Assembly: GCF_900659615.1 (NCBI RefSeq)
Contig: NZ_CAACUY010000005.1
Location: 1-64,000, forward strand
Length of the DNA stretch: 64,000 nucleotides
Source of the DNA: Actinomadura fibrosa
GTDB taxonomy: Bacteria; Actinomycetota; Actinomycetes; Streptosporangiales; Streptosporangiaceae
Direction: 5' to 3'
Part shown: one piece after another, positions 7,444-15,817 of the stretch
How positions within the stretch are numbered: the first letter of the stretch is position 1
How the letters are laid out: every line of letters begins with the position of its first letter
Program-made: the position numbers and the translations under genes
Notes under the pieces: generated by a model
What the model was told of the DNA's origin: nothing
Databases searched by the model: none
Seen by the model: only the letters and a program-made list of their open reading frames with translations

Positions 7444-8442
7444 ATGGACAGCCGAGTCGAGCACACAGTCGGCGGCACCCGCGTGGAGCAGCAGATGCGA
7501 GCGGTCGTTCTTGACCGGTTCGGCGGAATCGACGAGCTCACGTCGCGCCGGATACCGCTCCCGGAGGTCGGCGACGACGACGTCCTCATTCGGATCGAGT
7601 TCGCAGGGGCCGCGTCCTGGGACGCGGTCGAGCGGGAGGGGCACTACGACGGCGCCTTCGGCATCGCGTCGACCTTCCCCTACGTCCTCGGCTGGGACGC
7701 GGCGGGCACGGTGGCCGCGGTCGGACGCAACGTCACCCGGTTCGATGTGGGCGACCGCGTCTACGCCGCGACGATGCCGGTGCCGCGCGGCGGCTTCTAC
7801 GCCGAGTACGGCGTCGTCGAGGCGGAGTTCGCGGCGCACGTGCCCGACCGGATGCCGACCGACCAGGCCGGCGCGATGGCGTGGGACGCCCTGACCGCGC
7901 TGAGCGGCCTCGATCTGCTCGACCTCCGGCCGGACGACACGCTCATGGTCTTCGGGGCCAGCGGAGGTCTCGGGCACATGGCCGTCCAGCTGGCGCGGCA
8001 CAGCGGCATCCGGGTGCTCGCCGTCGCTTCCGGTGATGACGGTGTCGCCCTGGCCCGTCGCCTGGGCGCCGACCACGCCGTCAACGGCCGCGAGGTCGAC
8101 GTGCTGGAGGCGGCCTCGAAGTTCGCGCCGGGCGGGCTCGATGCGGCTCTGGTCACCGCAGGGGGCGAGACCGCCGAGCGAGCTCTTCGCGCGATCAAGA
8201 CGTCCGGGCGGATCGCCTGGCCGAACGGCGTCCTGCCCATGCCTGCGACGTCACCGAGCGCGACGGTGTCCCAGTACGACGGGGACCGGAGCCGCACCGC
8301 CACCGATCGGCTGAACGCGATCATCGAGGCGAGCTCCTTCGAGGTCCACGTCGCCCGGACCTTCCCGTTGGAGCGGGTCAAGGACGCGCATCGCGCCCTG
8401 ACCGATCACTACGTCGGCAAGCTGGCCCTCCAGATCGGCTAA
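7444..8442 (+). CDS. NADP-dependent MDR oxidoreductase (zinc-independent alcohol dehydrogenase-like)
   Basis: 332 residues from ATG 7444 behind an AGGAGG ribosome site. Domain order is GroES-like N-terminus (MRAVVLDRFGGIDEL, DDVLIRIEFAGA) then Rossmann fold with FGASGGLGHMAVQLAR at about residue 170 and a C-terminal LERVKDAHRALTDHYVGKL typical of the family. It belongs to the quinone oxidoreductase branch. A divergent MarR regulator with two palindromic operators controls this promoter region, which suggests induction by a phenolic or electrophilic compound; that compound is inferred, not seen. Confidence 0.9.
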   Translation: MDSRVEHTVGGTRVEQQMRAVVLDRFGGIDELTSRRIPLPEVGDDDVLIRIEFAGAASWDAVEREGHYDGAFGIASTFPYVLGWDAAGTVAAVGRNVTRFDVGDRVYAATMPVPRGGFYAEYGVVEAEFAAHVPDRMPTDQAGAMAWDALTALSGLDLLDLRPDDTLMVFGASGGLGHMAVQLARHSGIRVLAVASGDDGVALARRLGADHAVNGREVDVLEAASKFAPGGLDAALVTAGGETAERALRAIKTSGRIAWPNGVLPMPATSPSATVSQYDGDRSRTATDRLNAIIEASSFEVHVARTFPLERVKDAHRALTDHYVGKLALQIG

Positions 8443-8504
8443 GCGCTCCGGGGGCCGTCCGCCAATCACCTCCGGTCGGCGTGTGTGTGCGTCACAGTGG
8501 CGAG

Positions 8505-9254
8505 ATGGAGCAGACGCTACGGATGACCGTCATTGGATCCGGTGACGCCTTCGGCAGTGGAGGCCGCTTACAGACCTGCTTGCACCTGCGGGCCTCCGGT
8601 GACGAGGGAACGTTGCTCATCGACTGCGGAGCCACCGCGCTGACCGGCCTCAAACGCTACGGATGCGATCCCGCGGAAGTGGCGGTCGTCGCGGTCTCGC
8701 ACCTGCACGGCGACCACTTCGCGGGACTGCCGTTCCTGATCCTGGACGGCCAGTTCCGCCGCCGGACACGGCCGCTGCACCTGGTCGGTCCGCCGGGCCT
8801 GGACGACCGCCTGCACCAGGCCATGGAGGTGCTGTTCCCCGGCTCGACCTCGGTGACGCGCCGGTTCGCCGTGCACGTCCACGAGACGCCGCCCGGCTCC
8901 GACCTCACCCTGGGCACCTGCCACGTCCAGGCCTTCGCGGTCGATCACCAGGCCGGTGCCCCCGCACTGGCGCTCCGGGTCACCCTGGCCGGCAGGACGA
9001 TCGCCTACAGCGGAGACACCGCGTGGACCGACACCCTCCTCACCGTGGCCGACGGCACCGACCTGTTCGTCTGCGAGGCCTACACCGCCGACCGCGCCGT
9101 GCCCGGTCACCTGCATCTGCCCGACCTGGTCTCCCACGCCGCCCAACTGCGCTGCCGACGCCTCCTCCTGACCCACGCCGGACCCAGCGTCCTGGACCAG
9201 CCGCTCGCACCGCACCTCACCCTCGCCCACGACGGCATGACCATCGACCTCTGA
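8505..9254 (+). CDS. MBL-fold metallohydrolase
   Basis: 249 residues from ATG 8505. It has the RNase Z/lactonase-like motif HLHGDHFAGL (HxHxDH) at about 66-75, an early GSGDAFGSGGR that resembles the start of RNase Z-type proteins, a later YSGDT and a C-terminal LLLTHAGP. Two metal ions would be bound by these His/Asp residues. The lack of the tRNase Z exosite arm argues for an uncharacterised hydrolase rather than a tRNA-processing enzyme. It follows the MDR gene on the same strand with a 62-bp gap. Confidence 0.83.
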   Translation: MEQTLRMTVIGSGDAFGSGGRLQTCLHLRASGDEGTLLIDCGATALTGLKRYGCDPAEVAVVAVSHLHGDHFAGLPFLILDGQFRRRTRPLHLVGPPGLDDRLHQAMEVLFPGSTSVTRRFAVHVHETPPGSDLTLGTCHVQAFAVDHQAGAPALALRVTLAGRTIAYSGDTAWTDTLLTVADGTDLFVCEAYTADRAVPGHLHLPDLVSHAAQLRCRRLLLTHAGPSVLDQPLAPHLTLAHDGMTIDL

Positions 9255-9316
9255 CAGGGCGAGGGTGGGGGCGGATGTACGGTGACCGCCGGGCGACGCG
9301 AACCCAAGATGCCCTG

Positions 9317-9805
9317 TCAGCGTTCTTCTGCGGCGTGCCAGATTTTGCTGTGCAGGTCGGTCCCTCTGATTACCTGAATGCGCCAGGGCTCCAGGCGGAG
9401 GACGTGCAGTTTCGGATCGCCGGGCCCGCCGCGCCAGAAGTTGCCCAGGTCGTAGCCGGCCCCCTTCGGGCTCGTGCGCCGGTACAGGTCCCACACGTGC
9501 CGCTTGACCTCCAGGTCGTCGACCCAGGCGGCGACGGCGTCGACGCTCACCGCGTTCTGCCGTGGCGTCCAGTAGGAGAACGTGGTGTGCGGGTTGCCCG
9601 CCAGATGGGCGGCCTTGACGGGCGTCTTGTAAGTGGCCAGCCAGCCCACGGGGGTGCCGTCGACGGTCTCCCAGACCGGGATCAGGACCCGTGCGCGGGG
9701 CCGTCCCTTCTTGTCGACGGTGGTCATGGTCGCGTAGACGATGTCGCCGATGTAGGCGTCGAACTGGCTCTTGATCGTCGCGAAGGACGTCACGGAGGTG
9801 GCCAT
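9317..9805 (-). CDS. Pyridoxamine 5'-phosphate oxidase-like (PPOX) flavin/F420 protein
   Basis: 162 residues from ATG 9805. It is a split-barrel protein: VYATMTTVDKKGRPRARVLIPVW (strands 1-3), VGWLATYKTPVKAAHLAGNP, TFSYWTPRQNAVSVDAVAAWV, then KLHVLRLEPWRIQV at the end. This is the general pattern of PPOX-class FMN- or F420-binding oxidoreductases; the cofactor cannot be decided from sequence. It lies immediately downstream of the MFS exporter gene (19-bp gap, same strand) and is probably co-transcribed with it. Confidence 0.82.
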   Translation of the reverse strand: MATSVTSFATIKSQFDAYIGDIVYATMTTVDKKGRPRARVLIPVWETVDGTPVGWLATYKTPVKAAHLAGNPHTTFSYWTPRQNAVSVDAVAAWVDDLEVKRHVWDLYRRTSPKGAGYDLGNFWRGGPGDPKLHVLRLEPWRIQVIRGTDLHSKIWHAAEER

Positions 9806-9824
9806 CGGTCCTCTCCTTCCCTGC

Positions 9825-11273
9825 TCAAGCGGCGGTCGTGGTGGACTCGGCGGGGATGGCCGTGGTCGGCGGCGAGTCGTCCCGGCCGGTGGGCGCACGG
9901 AGACCGAAGGCGAGAACGATCGCGCCGAGTGCCGCCGCGGCGACCGGCACCATCAGCGCGGTGCGCAGGGCGTCCAGGCCCGAGCCGGCGGCGACGCTGA
10001 CGGCGGTGACGGCCGACAGGCCGAGCGCCGTGCCGAACTGGATGGAGGTGTAGAGCAGACCGCCCGCCAGGCCGTGCTCGTCCTCCGCGACGCCGTCGGT
10101 GGCGGCCATGGTGAGCGGCCCGTACGCCAGCGAGAAGGCCAGGCCGAGCAAGAGCAGCGCGGGGAGCATGGCGAGATAGGTCCAGTCCATCCCGACGGGC
10201 AGGAACAGCGCGTACGCGACCGCCGCGAGCACGATGCCGCCGAACAGCACGCGGGCGTTGCCGAAGCGGTCCACCAGTCGCGGCGTCAGGACGGGCGCGA
10301 GGACGGTGTCGATGCCGATCACGAGCATGGCCAGGCCGGTCTGCATCGTGCTCCAGCCGCGCAGCTCCTGGAAGTACAGGGTGGCCAGGAACTGGAAGCC
10401 CGCGAACGCGGCCAGGAAGAGCAGCGCGGCCAGGTTGACGCGCACCAGCGGCGCGGTGCGCAGGATCCCGAGCCGCACCAGCGGGGACGGCGACCGCCGT
10501 TCGACCGTGGTGAACATCCCCAGCAGCGCCAGGCCCGCGGCGAACACGCCGACGGTCACGCCGGGGCCCTCGCCGGGATGTTCCAGACGGACCACCCCGT
10601 ACACCGTCAGGAGCATCGCCCCGGTGATGGTGACGGCCCCGGTCAGGTCGAAGCCGCCCGATGGGCGCTCGCCGTCCGTGTCGCGGACGAGGGCCAGAGC
10701 CGCCACCAGGATCAGTGCCGACAGGACGACCGGCGCGAAGAACACCCACCGCCAGCCGAACGAGGTGAGCGCGCCGCCCGCGACCACGCCGAGCGAGAAC
10801 CCGCCCGCCGCCGTCCCCGCGTAGACGCCGAGCGCCTTGTTGCGCGCGGGGCCCTCCGGGAAGTTGGACGTGACCAGCGCCAGCCCGGCGGGGGCCATGA
10901 ACGCCGCCGCGACCCCCGTGACGAACCGGGCGACCAGCAGCATCCAGCCCTCGGTGGCGAGCCCGCCGAGCCCGGAGAAGACCAGGAAGACCGCCAGCCA
11001 CAGCACGAACATCCGGCGGTGGCCCAGCAGGTCGGCGGCGCGCCCGCCCAGCAGCATGAACCCGCCGTAGCCCACCACGTAGGCGCTGACGACCCCGCTG
11101 AGCATCCCGGTGGAAAGGCCCAGGTCGGCGCGGATCGACGGCAGCGCCACGTTCAGCATCGCCACATCGATGCCCTCCAGGAAGATGGCACCGCACAGCA
11201 CCAGCAGCACGCCCCAGGCACGCCCCGCCAGGCCGGCCGGCCCGCCGGCGGATCCAGTGACGGAATTGGACAT
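9825..11273 (-). CDS. MFS multidrug exporter, DHA2 (14-TM) family
   Basis: 482 residues from ATG 11273. Around 14 hydrophobic helices can be counted; the first starts at WGVLLVLCGAIFLEGIDVAML. The A-like loop motif LLGGRAADLLGHRRMFVL follows helix 2, and a motif-C-like glycine/proline-rich segment lies in helix 5. DHA2 proteins are proton-driven drug or antibiotic exporters of the cytoplasmic membrane. The gene is divergent from an HxlR regulator with a perfect 11-bp inverted repeat between them and is followed by a PPOX gene. This is a self-contained detoxification unit. Confidence 0.9.
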   Translation of the reverse strand: MSNSVTGSAGGPAGLAGRAWGVLLVLCGAIFLEGIDVAMLNVALPSIRADLGLSTGMLSGVVSAYVVGYGGFMLLGGRAADLLGHRRMFVLWLAVFLVFSGLGGLATEGWMLLVARFVTGVAAAFMAPAGLALVTSNFPEGPARNKALGVYAGTAAGGFSLGVVAGGALTSFGWRWVFFAPVVLSALILVAALALVRDTDGERPSGGFDLTGAVTITGAMLLTVYGVVRLEHPGEGPGVTVGVFAAGLALLGMFTTVERRSPSPLVRLGILRTAPLVRVNLAALLFLAAFAGFQFLATLYFQELRGWSTMQTGLAMLVIGIDTVLAPVLTPRLVDRFGNARVLFGGIVLAAVAYALFLPVGMDWTYLAMLPALLLLGLAFSLAYGPLTMAATDGVAEDEHGLAGGLLYTSIQFGTALGLSAVTAVSVAAGSGLDALRTALMVPVAAAALGAIVLAFGLRAPTGRDDSPPTTAIPAESTTTAA

Positions 11274-11297
11274 CGGTACCCGACTCCCTCGTGTCGC

Positions 11298-11340
11298 GGG
11301 AACCGGCCCGGGGTGGTTCCCCACGTGCAGGCCGGTTCCC
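11298..11340. promoter_or_regulatory. Inverted repeat in the MFS/HxlR divergent promoter
   Basis: GGGAACCGGCC (11298-11308) and GGCCGGTTCCC (11330-11340) are perfect 11-bp arms with a 21-nt spacer that contains a further GGTTCCCC half-site. Position between divergent starts suggests an HxlR operator. Confidence 0.5.
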
Positions 11341-11379
11341 TCTTGTAACTGACAGCATCGTCGGGCACCATCGGTGACC

Positions 11380-11874
11380 ATGGAAGACGGCACTCTCAAG
11401 TCCCTCGGTTACTGCGCGGATACCGCCGTTGACGACGACGTTCTCCAGTGGGACCAGCGCGCCGACTGCGAGGTGCGGCAGATCCTCGACCGCATCGCCG
11501 ACAAGTGGTCGCTCCTGGTGATCGCGCTGCTGGACAAGCGCAGCCTGCGGTTCACCGAGCTGCGCCGCGCGATCGATGGGATAAGCCAGCGGATGATGAC
11601 CCGCACCCTGCGGCATCTGGAACGCGACGGGCTGGTGAGCCGGACGGTGCACCCGACCGTCCCGCCGCGCGTGGACTACGCGCTGACACCGATGGGCGCC
11701 ACCTTGCACAGCACGATCCGCGCCCTGGTCCTCTGGACCGAGGAACACCAGAACGCCATCGCCGCGGCCCGCGCCGCCTACGACAAGCGCGCCGCCGCGG
11801 AGCAGGAGGCGGCCGAACGCGAAGCGGCCGAACGCGACGCCATCGCCCGCACCGCTCTGCCGACCAGAGGCTGA
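11380..11874 (+). CDS. HxlR-family transcriptional regulator
   Basis: 164 residues from ATG 11380; a GTG two codons earlier is possible. The HxlR signature is clear: CEVRQILDRIADKWSLLVI, then LRFTELRRAIDGISQRMMTRTLRHLERDGLVSRT and VDYALTPMGATL. The conserved cysteine before the first helix (CEVR) is a candidate redox or electrophile sensor. The last 35 residues are a charged EAAERE-type helix that family members usually lack. Divergent from the DHA2 exporter, which it presumably represses. Confidence 0.92.
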   Translation: MEDGTLKSLGYCADTAVDDDVLQWDQRADCEVRQILDRIADKWSLLVIALLDKRSLRFTELRRAIDGISQRMMTRTLRHLERDGLVSRTVHPTVPPRVDYALTPMGATLHSTIRALVLWTEEHQNAIAAARAAYDKRAAAEQEAAEREAAERDAIARTALPTRG

Positions 11875-11922
11875 CCGCCTCGGTCCGGACGCCGGCTACC
11901 CCCGACCTCTGACGATGATGCT

Positions 11923-13215
11923 TCAGGGTTCGATTCGTGCGGCCGTGCGAACGTCGGCGCGGCCCGTGTGCAGGTAGCGGGCATGGCCTTCGCCGTCGTC
12001 TCCCAGGAACGCGACGGGCCCGTGGCCCGGCTCGGCGGGCAGCAGGGAGTCGCCTCGCCAGCCGAGCAGCTCGGTCCGGTACGGCTCGTCGCCGGCCTCC
12101 ACCGCGAGGCCGAGAGGGACTCGCTCAAGCCACAGCCGTCCCTGTTCGTCCGCGCTCACCGTGGTCTGGCTCGTGCTGGACGCGTAGACGCCCGCGAGCC
12201 GCCTGGCGTCCGGGCGCACCGCGGGATCGGGCACGGGCTCGGCGGGAGACTCGATGACCCTGTCGAGGATCTCCTTCATCAGCGGCTTCCGGTCGCCGCC
12301 GTTCGTGAAGATCGCCACCGACACCTCGCGGCCGGGGTCGACCCGCAGGACGGCCGACTGCCCGATGGTGTTGCCGTTGTGGCCGAACACCGGACCGCCC
12401 GGCAGGTCGTAGAGCTCCCAGCCGAGACCCCAGGCCGTCCCCCAGCCGATGTCGGGCAGGGCGACCTGCGGCTCCCGCATGGCCCGCAGCCCCTCGTCGG
12501 CGAGATGCATCCGGACGAAGGCCAGCAGGTCGCGCGGGGTCATGGCGAGCATCGATCCGGCGGGCGCGTTCGAGCGCGCCATCGCCCAGACCGAGGCGGG
12601 CCGCCCACCCAGGTGTCCCACCGCCGCGCGATGCAGGATCGCCTCGTACGGATCACTCGCCGCGTGCGTCATCCCCAGCGGCGTGAACAGGTGGTCGCGC
12701 ATGCACCGGTCGAACGGCTCGCCCCGCACGACCTCGACGATCCGCCCGAGCACGCTGTAGCCCGCGTTGTTGTAGGAGAACATCGTCCCGGGCTCGAAGA
12801 GCTGCGGGACGTCGGCCAGCAGTTCCACGTACCGCTCCAGGCAGTCGTCCCCCTTGCCGGTGTCGGTGAACACGTCCCCCTCGAACCCGGCCGTGTGGCA
12901 CAGCAGCTGCCGGACGGTCACCTCGCGGAACCCGGGAAGGTACGTGTCCACCGGTGCGTCGAGCTCCACCAGCCCTTCCGCGACGAGTCCCATCACCAGC
13001 GTCGCCGTCAGCACCTTGGTGACCGACCCGATCTGGAACACCGAGTCGACCGTCGCCTCCACTCCCGTCGCGGTGCTCAGAACCCCCGCCGCCGCCTCGA
13101 CCAGCCGTCCGCCGGCGTCGACGGCGACCGCCACCCCCGGCACCCCGTGCTCCTCCGCCAGCCCCGGCAGCCGCTCCCGCAGCCACCCTTCGACCTCATC
13201 GATCTCCATCCTCAT
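11923..13215 (-). CDS. Class C beta-lactamase-related serine hydrolase
   Basis: 430 residues from ATG 13215, with ATG 13209 and GTG 13224 as alternatives. The active-site motif SVTK lies in the stretch VFQIGSVTKVLTATLV. The Tyr motif is YNNAGYSVLG, and a VFGHNGNTIG segment stands at the KTG position. Family members are penicillin-binding-like esterases, DD-peptidases or class C beta-lactamases. Without a signal peptide it is likely cytoplasmic and more likely an esterase. The C-terminal 90 residues form an extra beta-domain (RRLAGVYASS, LLGWRGDSLL) like the lipocalin-type tail of such proteins. Confidence 0.85.
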   Translation of the reverse strand: MRMEIDEVEGWLRERLPGLAEEHGVPGVAVAVDAGGRLVEAAAGVLSTATGVEATVDSVFQIGSVTKVLTATLVMGLVAEGLVELDAPVDTYLPGFREVTVRQLLCHTAGFEGDVFTDTGKGDDCLERYVELLADVPQLFEPGTMFSYNNAGYSVLGRIVEVVRGEPFDRCMRDHLFTPLGMTHAASDPYEAILHRAAVGHLGGRPASVWAMARSNAPAGSMLAMTPRDLLAFVRMHLADEGLRAMREPQVALPDIGWGTAWGLGWELYDLPGGPVFGHNGNTIGQSAVLRVDPGREVSVAIFTNGGDRKPLMKEILDRVIESPAEPVPDPAVRPDARRLAGVYASSTSQTTVSADEQGRLWLERVPLGLAVEAGDEPYRTELLGWRGDSLLPAEPGHGPVAFLGDDGEGHARYLHTGRADVRTAARIEP

Positions 13216-13331
13216 CCACCCCACCGTAGACAGCGCAGCCGGTGAAACTCAGGTGACCTGATCCGTCGACGCTCGCCGGACGGCGTGCCAGGGGTGAGGA
13301 GCGGTGCCGTGTCGGCTGGGAGCGGCGGGCG

Positions 13332-14570
13332 CTACCGCAACTGGTCGCGGCGGCGGGTCAGGTAGGCGGTCTCGGCGGTGTTGCCCGCCAGTTCGATCGC
13401 CTTGTCGTAGGCCGCGCGCGCCTCGTCGCCGCGTCCCAGCCGGCGCAGCAGGTCGGCGCGGGTGGCGTGGTAGGCGTGATAGCCGTCCAGCGTGTCCTGG
13501 AGACGGTCGACGGCTGCCAGTGCCACCTGCGGACCGTCGAGTTCGGCGACCGCGACGGCCCGGTTCAGGGCGACGATCGGTGAGGGGTCGAGGCGGACGA
13601 GCTGGTCGTAGAGGGCGAGGATCTGCGACCAGTCGGTGTCGCGCATGTCGCGGGCGGAGGTGTGCACGGCGTTGATCGCGGCGAGGATCTGGTAGCGGCC
13701 CGGTGCGGCGCCGGCGGCGGAAGCGGCGAGGCGCTCGCGCACCAGCCGGTGCCCTTCGGCGATCAGCGCCGCGTCCCAGGCTCCGCGGTCCTGCTCGGCG
13801 AGGGCGACCAGCTCGCCGCCGGACGAGAGGCGGGCGGTGCGGCGGGCCTGGGTGAGCAGCATCAGCGCCAGGAGCCCGGCCACCTCGCCGTCGCCCGGCA
13901 GCAGGGCGCGGATCAGGCGGGTGAGGCGGATCGCCTCGGCGGTCAGGTCGTGCCGGAGGGGATCGGTGCCCGGGCCGGTCGCCAGGTAGCCCTCGTTGAA
14001 CACCAGGTACAGGACGGCGAGCACGCCGGACACGCGCGTCGGCAGATCCTCGGCGGACGGCACCCGGTAGGGGATGCCGGCCGCCTTGATCTTGGCCTTG
14101 GCGCGGGTGATCCGCCGCTCCAGGGCGGTCTCGCGCACCAGGAACGCGCGGGCGATCTCCGGCACGGTCAGACCGCCGACCATGCGCAGTGTCAGCGCCA
14201 CGCGGGTCTCCATCGCCAGCGCCGGATGGCAGCACGTGAAGATCAGCCGGAGGCGGTCGTCGTCGATGGCGCCGACGGACTCGGGCGGGGCGTCGTACAC
14301 CATCAGAGCCTCCCTGTGCTTGTCGTCGCGCTTGTTCTCGCGACGGATCCGGTCGATGGCCTTGCGGTTGGCGGTGGTGGTCAGCCAGGCACCGGGGTTG
14401 GGCGGGACGCCGTCGGCCGGCCACCGCTGGACGGCGGTCGCGAACGCCTCGGCGGCCGCCTCCTCGGCGATGTCGAGGTCACCGAAGCGCCTGGTCAGGG
14501 AGGCGACCACCCGGGCCCACTCCTCGCGGTGGGCCCGGCTGACCGCCGCGCGGACGTCCATGTCGTTCAC
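13332..14570 (-). CDS. ECF RNA polymerase sigma factor, ECF42-like (DGPF-linked)
   Basis: 412 residues from GTG 14570, overlapping the stop of the upstream DGPF gene as GTGA. Sigma region 2 runs from about 10 to 80 (AAAEAFATAVQRWPADG, TTTANRKAIDRIRRENKR). Region 4 (LTLRMVGGLTVPEIARAFLVRETALERRITRAKAKI) is near 125-165. A further 230-residue helical, TPR-like extension follows (LLALMLLTQARRTARL, LYDQLVRLDPSPIVALNRAVAVAE). This long tail plus a neighbouring YCII/DGPF protein is the hallmark of group ECF42. In that group no anti-sigma factor is known and the tail is thought to control activity. Confidence 0.92.
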   Translation of the reverse strand: MNDMDVRAAVSRAHREEWARVVASLTRRFGDLDIAEEAAAEAFATAVQRWPADGVPPNPGAWLTTTANRKAIDRIRRENKRDDKHREALMVYDAPPESVGAIDDDRLRLIFTCCHPALAMETRVALTLRMVGGLTVPEIARAFLVRETALERRITRAKAKIKAAGIPYRVPSAEDLPTRVSGVLAVLYLVFNEGYLATGPGTDPLRHDLTAEAIRLTRLIRALLPGDGEVAGLLALMLLTQARRTARLSSGGELVALAEQDRGAWDAALIAEGHRLVRERLAASAAGAAPGRYQILAAINAVHTSARDMRDTDWSQILALYDQLVRLDPSPIVALNRAVAVAELDGPQVALAAVDRLQDTLDGYHAYHATRADLLRRLGRGDEARAAYDKAIELAGNTAETAYLTRRRDQLR

Positions 14571-14890
14571 AGGAACGGCCGCACCTCGATCTTCCGGTCG
14601 CAGACCTTCGACGCCTCGGCGGCGAGCTTGAGCGCCACGTCCAGGTCGGGGGCCTCCCACACCCAGACGCCGGCGAGGTACTCCTTCGACTCCACGAAGG
14701 GGCCGTCGCTGAACACCGCCTGCTCGCCCCGGTTGTCGATGACCGTGGCCGCGTCGGTGTCCGCGAGCCCGCCCGCGAAGACCCAGTGGCCCTCGGCGAT
14801 CAGCCGCTCGTTGAACGCGCTGATGGCCGGCTGCCTGTCGGTGCTGCCGGGGTTGTCCTTGTCGTCGATAACGGAAACCAGGTAGCGCAT
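14567..14890 (-). CDS. YCII/DGPF-domain protein, partner of the ECF42 sigma factor
   Basis: 107 residues starting MRYLVSVIDD. It contains the diagnostic SDGPF motif (VFSDGPFVESKEYLAGVWVWE) and the conserved EGHWVFAGGL segment of the YCII-like ferredoxin fold. Such proteins are small dimers with a possible active-site His/Asp pair; their reaction is unknown. The stop codon overlaps the GTG of the ECF42 gene, so translation is coupled. An AGGAG ribosome site precedes the ATG. Confidence 0.9.
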   Translation of the reverse strand: MRYLVSVIDDKDNPGSTDRQPAISAFNERLIAEGHWVFAGGLADTDAATVIDNRGEQAVFSDGPFVESKEYLAGVWVWEAPDLDVALKLAAEASKVCDRKIEVRPFL

Positions 14891-15147
14891 CTGCGGATCA
14901 TCTCCTGTGGTGTCGGGGCGGCGTCTTCCGGCGCTCGATCTTCAGCAGCCACCGGGTCAGGATGCCACTGCCGTGCCCTGTGTGGTTCACCCTTCGGCTC
15001 GGCCTTCCATCGACGGCGGTCCGCCGCCCCTGGTGGGCGGCCTCACCCTGGCCACGAACGACACCGCCCCGACCCGACACCGCCTCCCGGATTTCTTCGA
15101 AGAACTTTCCGGTAGGCGCTCGTCAGCGCTCCGAGGGACCGATCCTT

Positions 15148-15624
15148 CTACTTGTAGTACTGCGCCCAGTACTCGACGGTGTGCTTGTGATTGAGCCAGA
15201 ACATCGCGCGGTATTTCGAATGCCCTGCGTTGCTGGTGCGCAGGGTGTGGTACCGGCCGTCGCAGCGCCAGGTGTCCGCCGCGACGATCTTCCAGCCGAG
15301 GCCGGCGGGGAGCTTGTACCTGAGCTGCGCGTCCATCCTCGTGTCATTGCCCCAGCACCGGGAGTTCACCTGCATCAAGCGGGCCCCCCTGGGCCGGTCC
15401 CAGGGCCGGGTCGTCCAGTTCGTGGTCGGGGTGTGGGAGTCGTGCCGGATGGTGTGCCACGCGGGACGCCGTGCCGCCTGGGCGTCGGAGTCATGCGGCG
15501 TGCTGGTCTGAGCGGTCGGCCAGTCGATCGGGACGTTGTGCGCGTATGCGGGTGAGGGGGCCAGGAGGGAGGTACCGAGGACCGCCGCAGCGGCTCCCAG
15601 CGTCGCCAGATTCATCATCGCCAC
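15148..15624 (-). CDS. Small secreted protein of unknown function
   Basis: 158 residues from GTG 15624 with GGAG upstream. A signal peptide is obvious: a short N-region, a hydrophobic ATLGAAAAVLGTSLLA core, and a cleavage site near PAYA-H. The mature protein is about 130 residues, rich in Trp, His and Arg, with two cysteines (NSRCWGND and TWRCDGRYH) that could form a disulphide. The C-terminus reads YWAQYYK. I do not recognise the family; it looks like a secreted actinomycete beta-rich small protein. The 257-bp stretch downstream (14891-15147) holds nothing I can identify. Confidence 0.72.
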   Translation of the reverse strand: MAMMNLATLGAAAAVLGTSLLAPSPAYAHNVPIDWPTAQTSTPHDSDAQAARRPAWHTIRHDSHTPTTNWTTRPWDRPRGARLMQVNSRCWGNDTRMDAQLRYKLPAGLGWKIVAADTWRCDGRYHTLRTSNAGHSKYRAMFWLNHKHTVEYWAQYYK

Positions 15625-15702
15625 CGGAGACTCCGTTCGTTCGGCCTCGCCGGGTCGTGGCGAGGTCGTGGACGTTCCTGATCACGCTCGCGGCGGCCGG
15701 AA

Positions 15703-15732
15703 TTGAACACAATCCCCATTTCCGCTGTTCAA
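15703..15732. promoter_or_regulatory. Inverted repeat TTGAACA-N16-TGTTCAA
   Basis: Perfect 7-bp arms (15703-15709 and 15726-15732) sit in the 190-bp region between the divergent secreted-protein gene and the nSTAND gene. On the minus strand TTGAAC could also serve as a -35 box for the secreted protein. Confidence 0.35.
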
Positions 15733-15817
15733 CGGGGTGAGTGGTTCGGGTGAGCGGACAGGGCGCGCGGGCCGGAAGCGGACACGGCGCGCCTACTGCT
15801 GATCATGTGCGGGTTGG

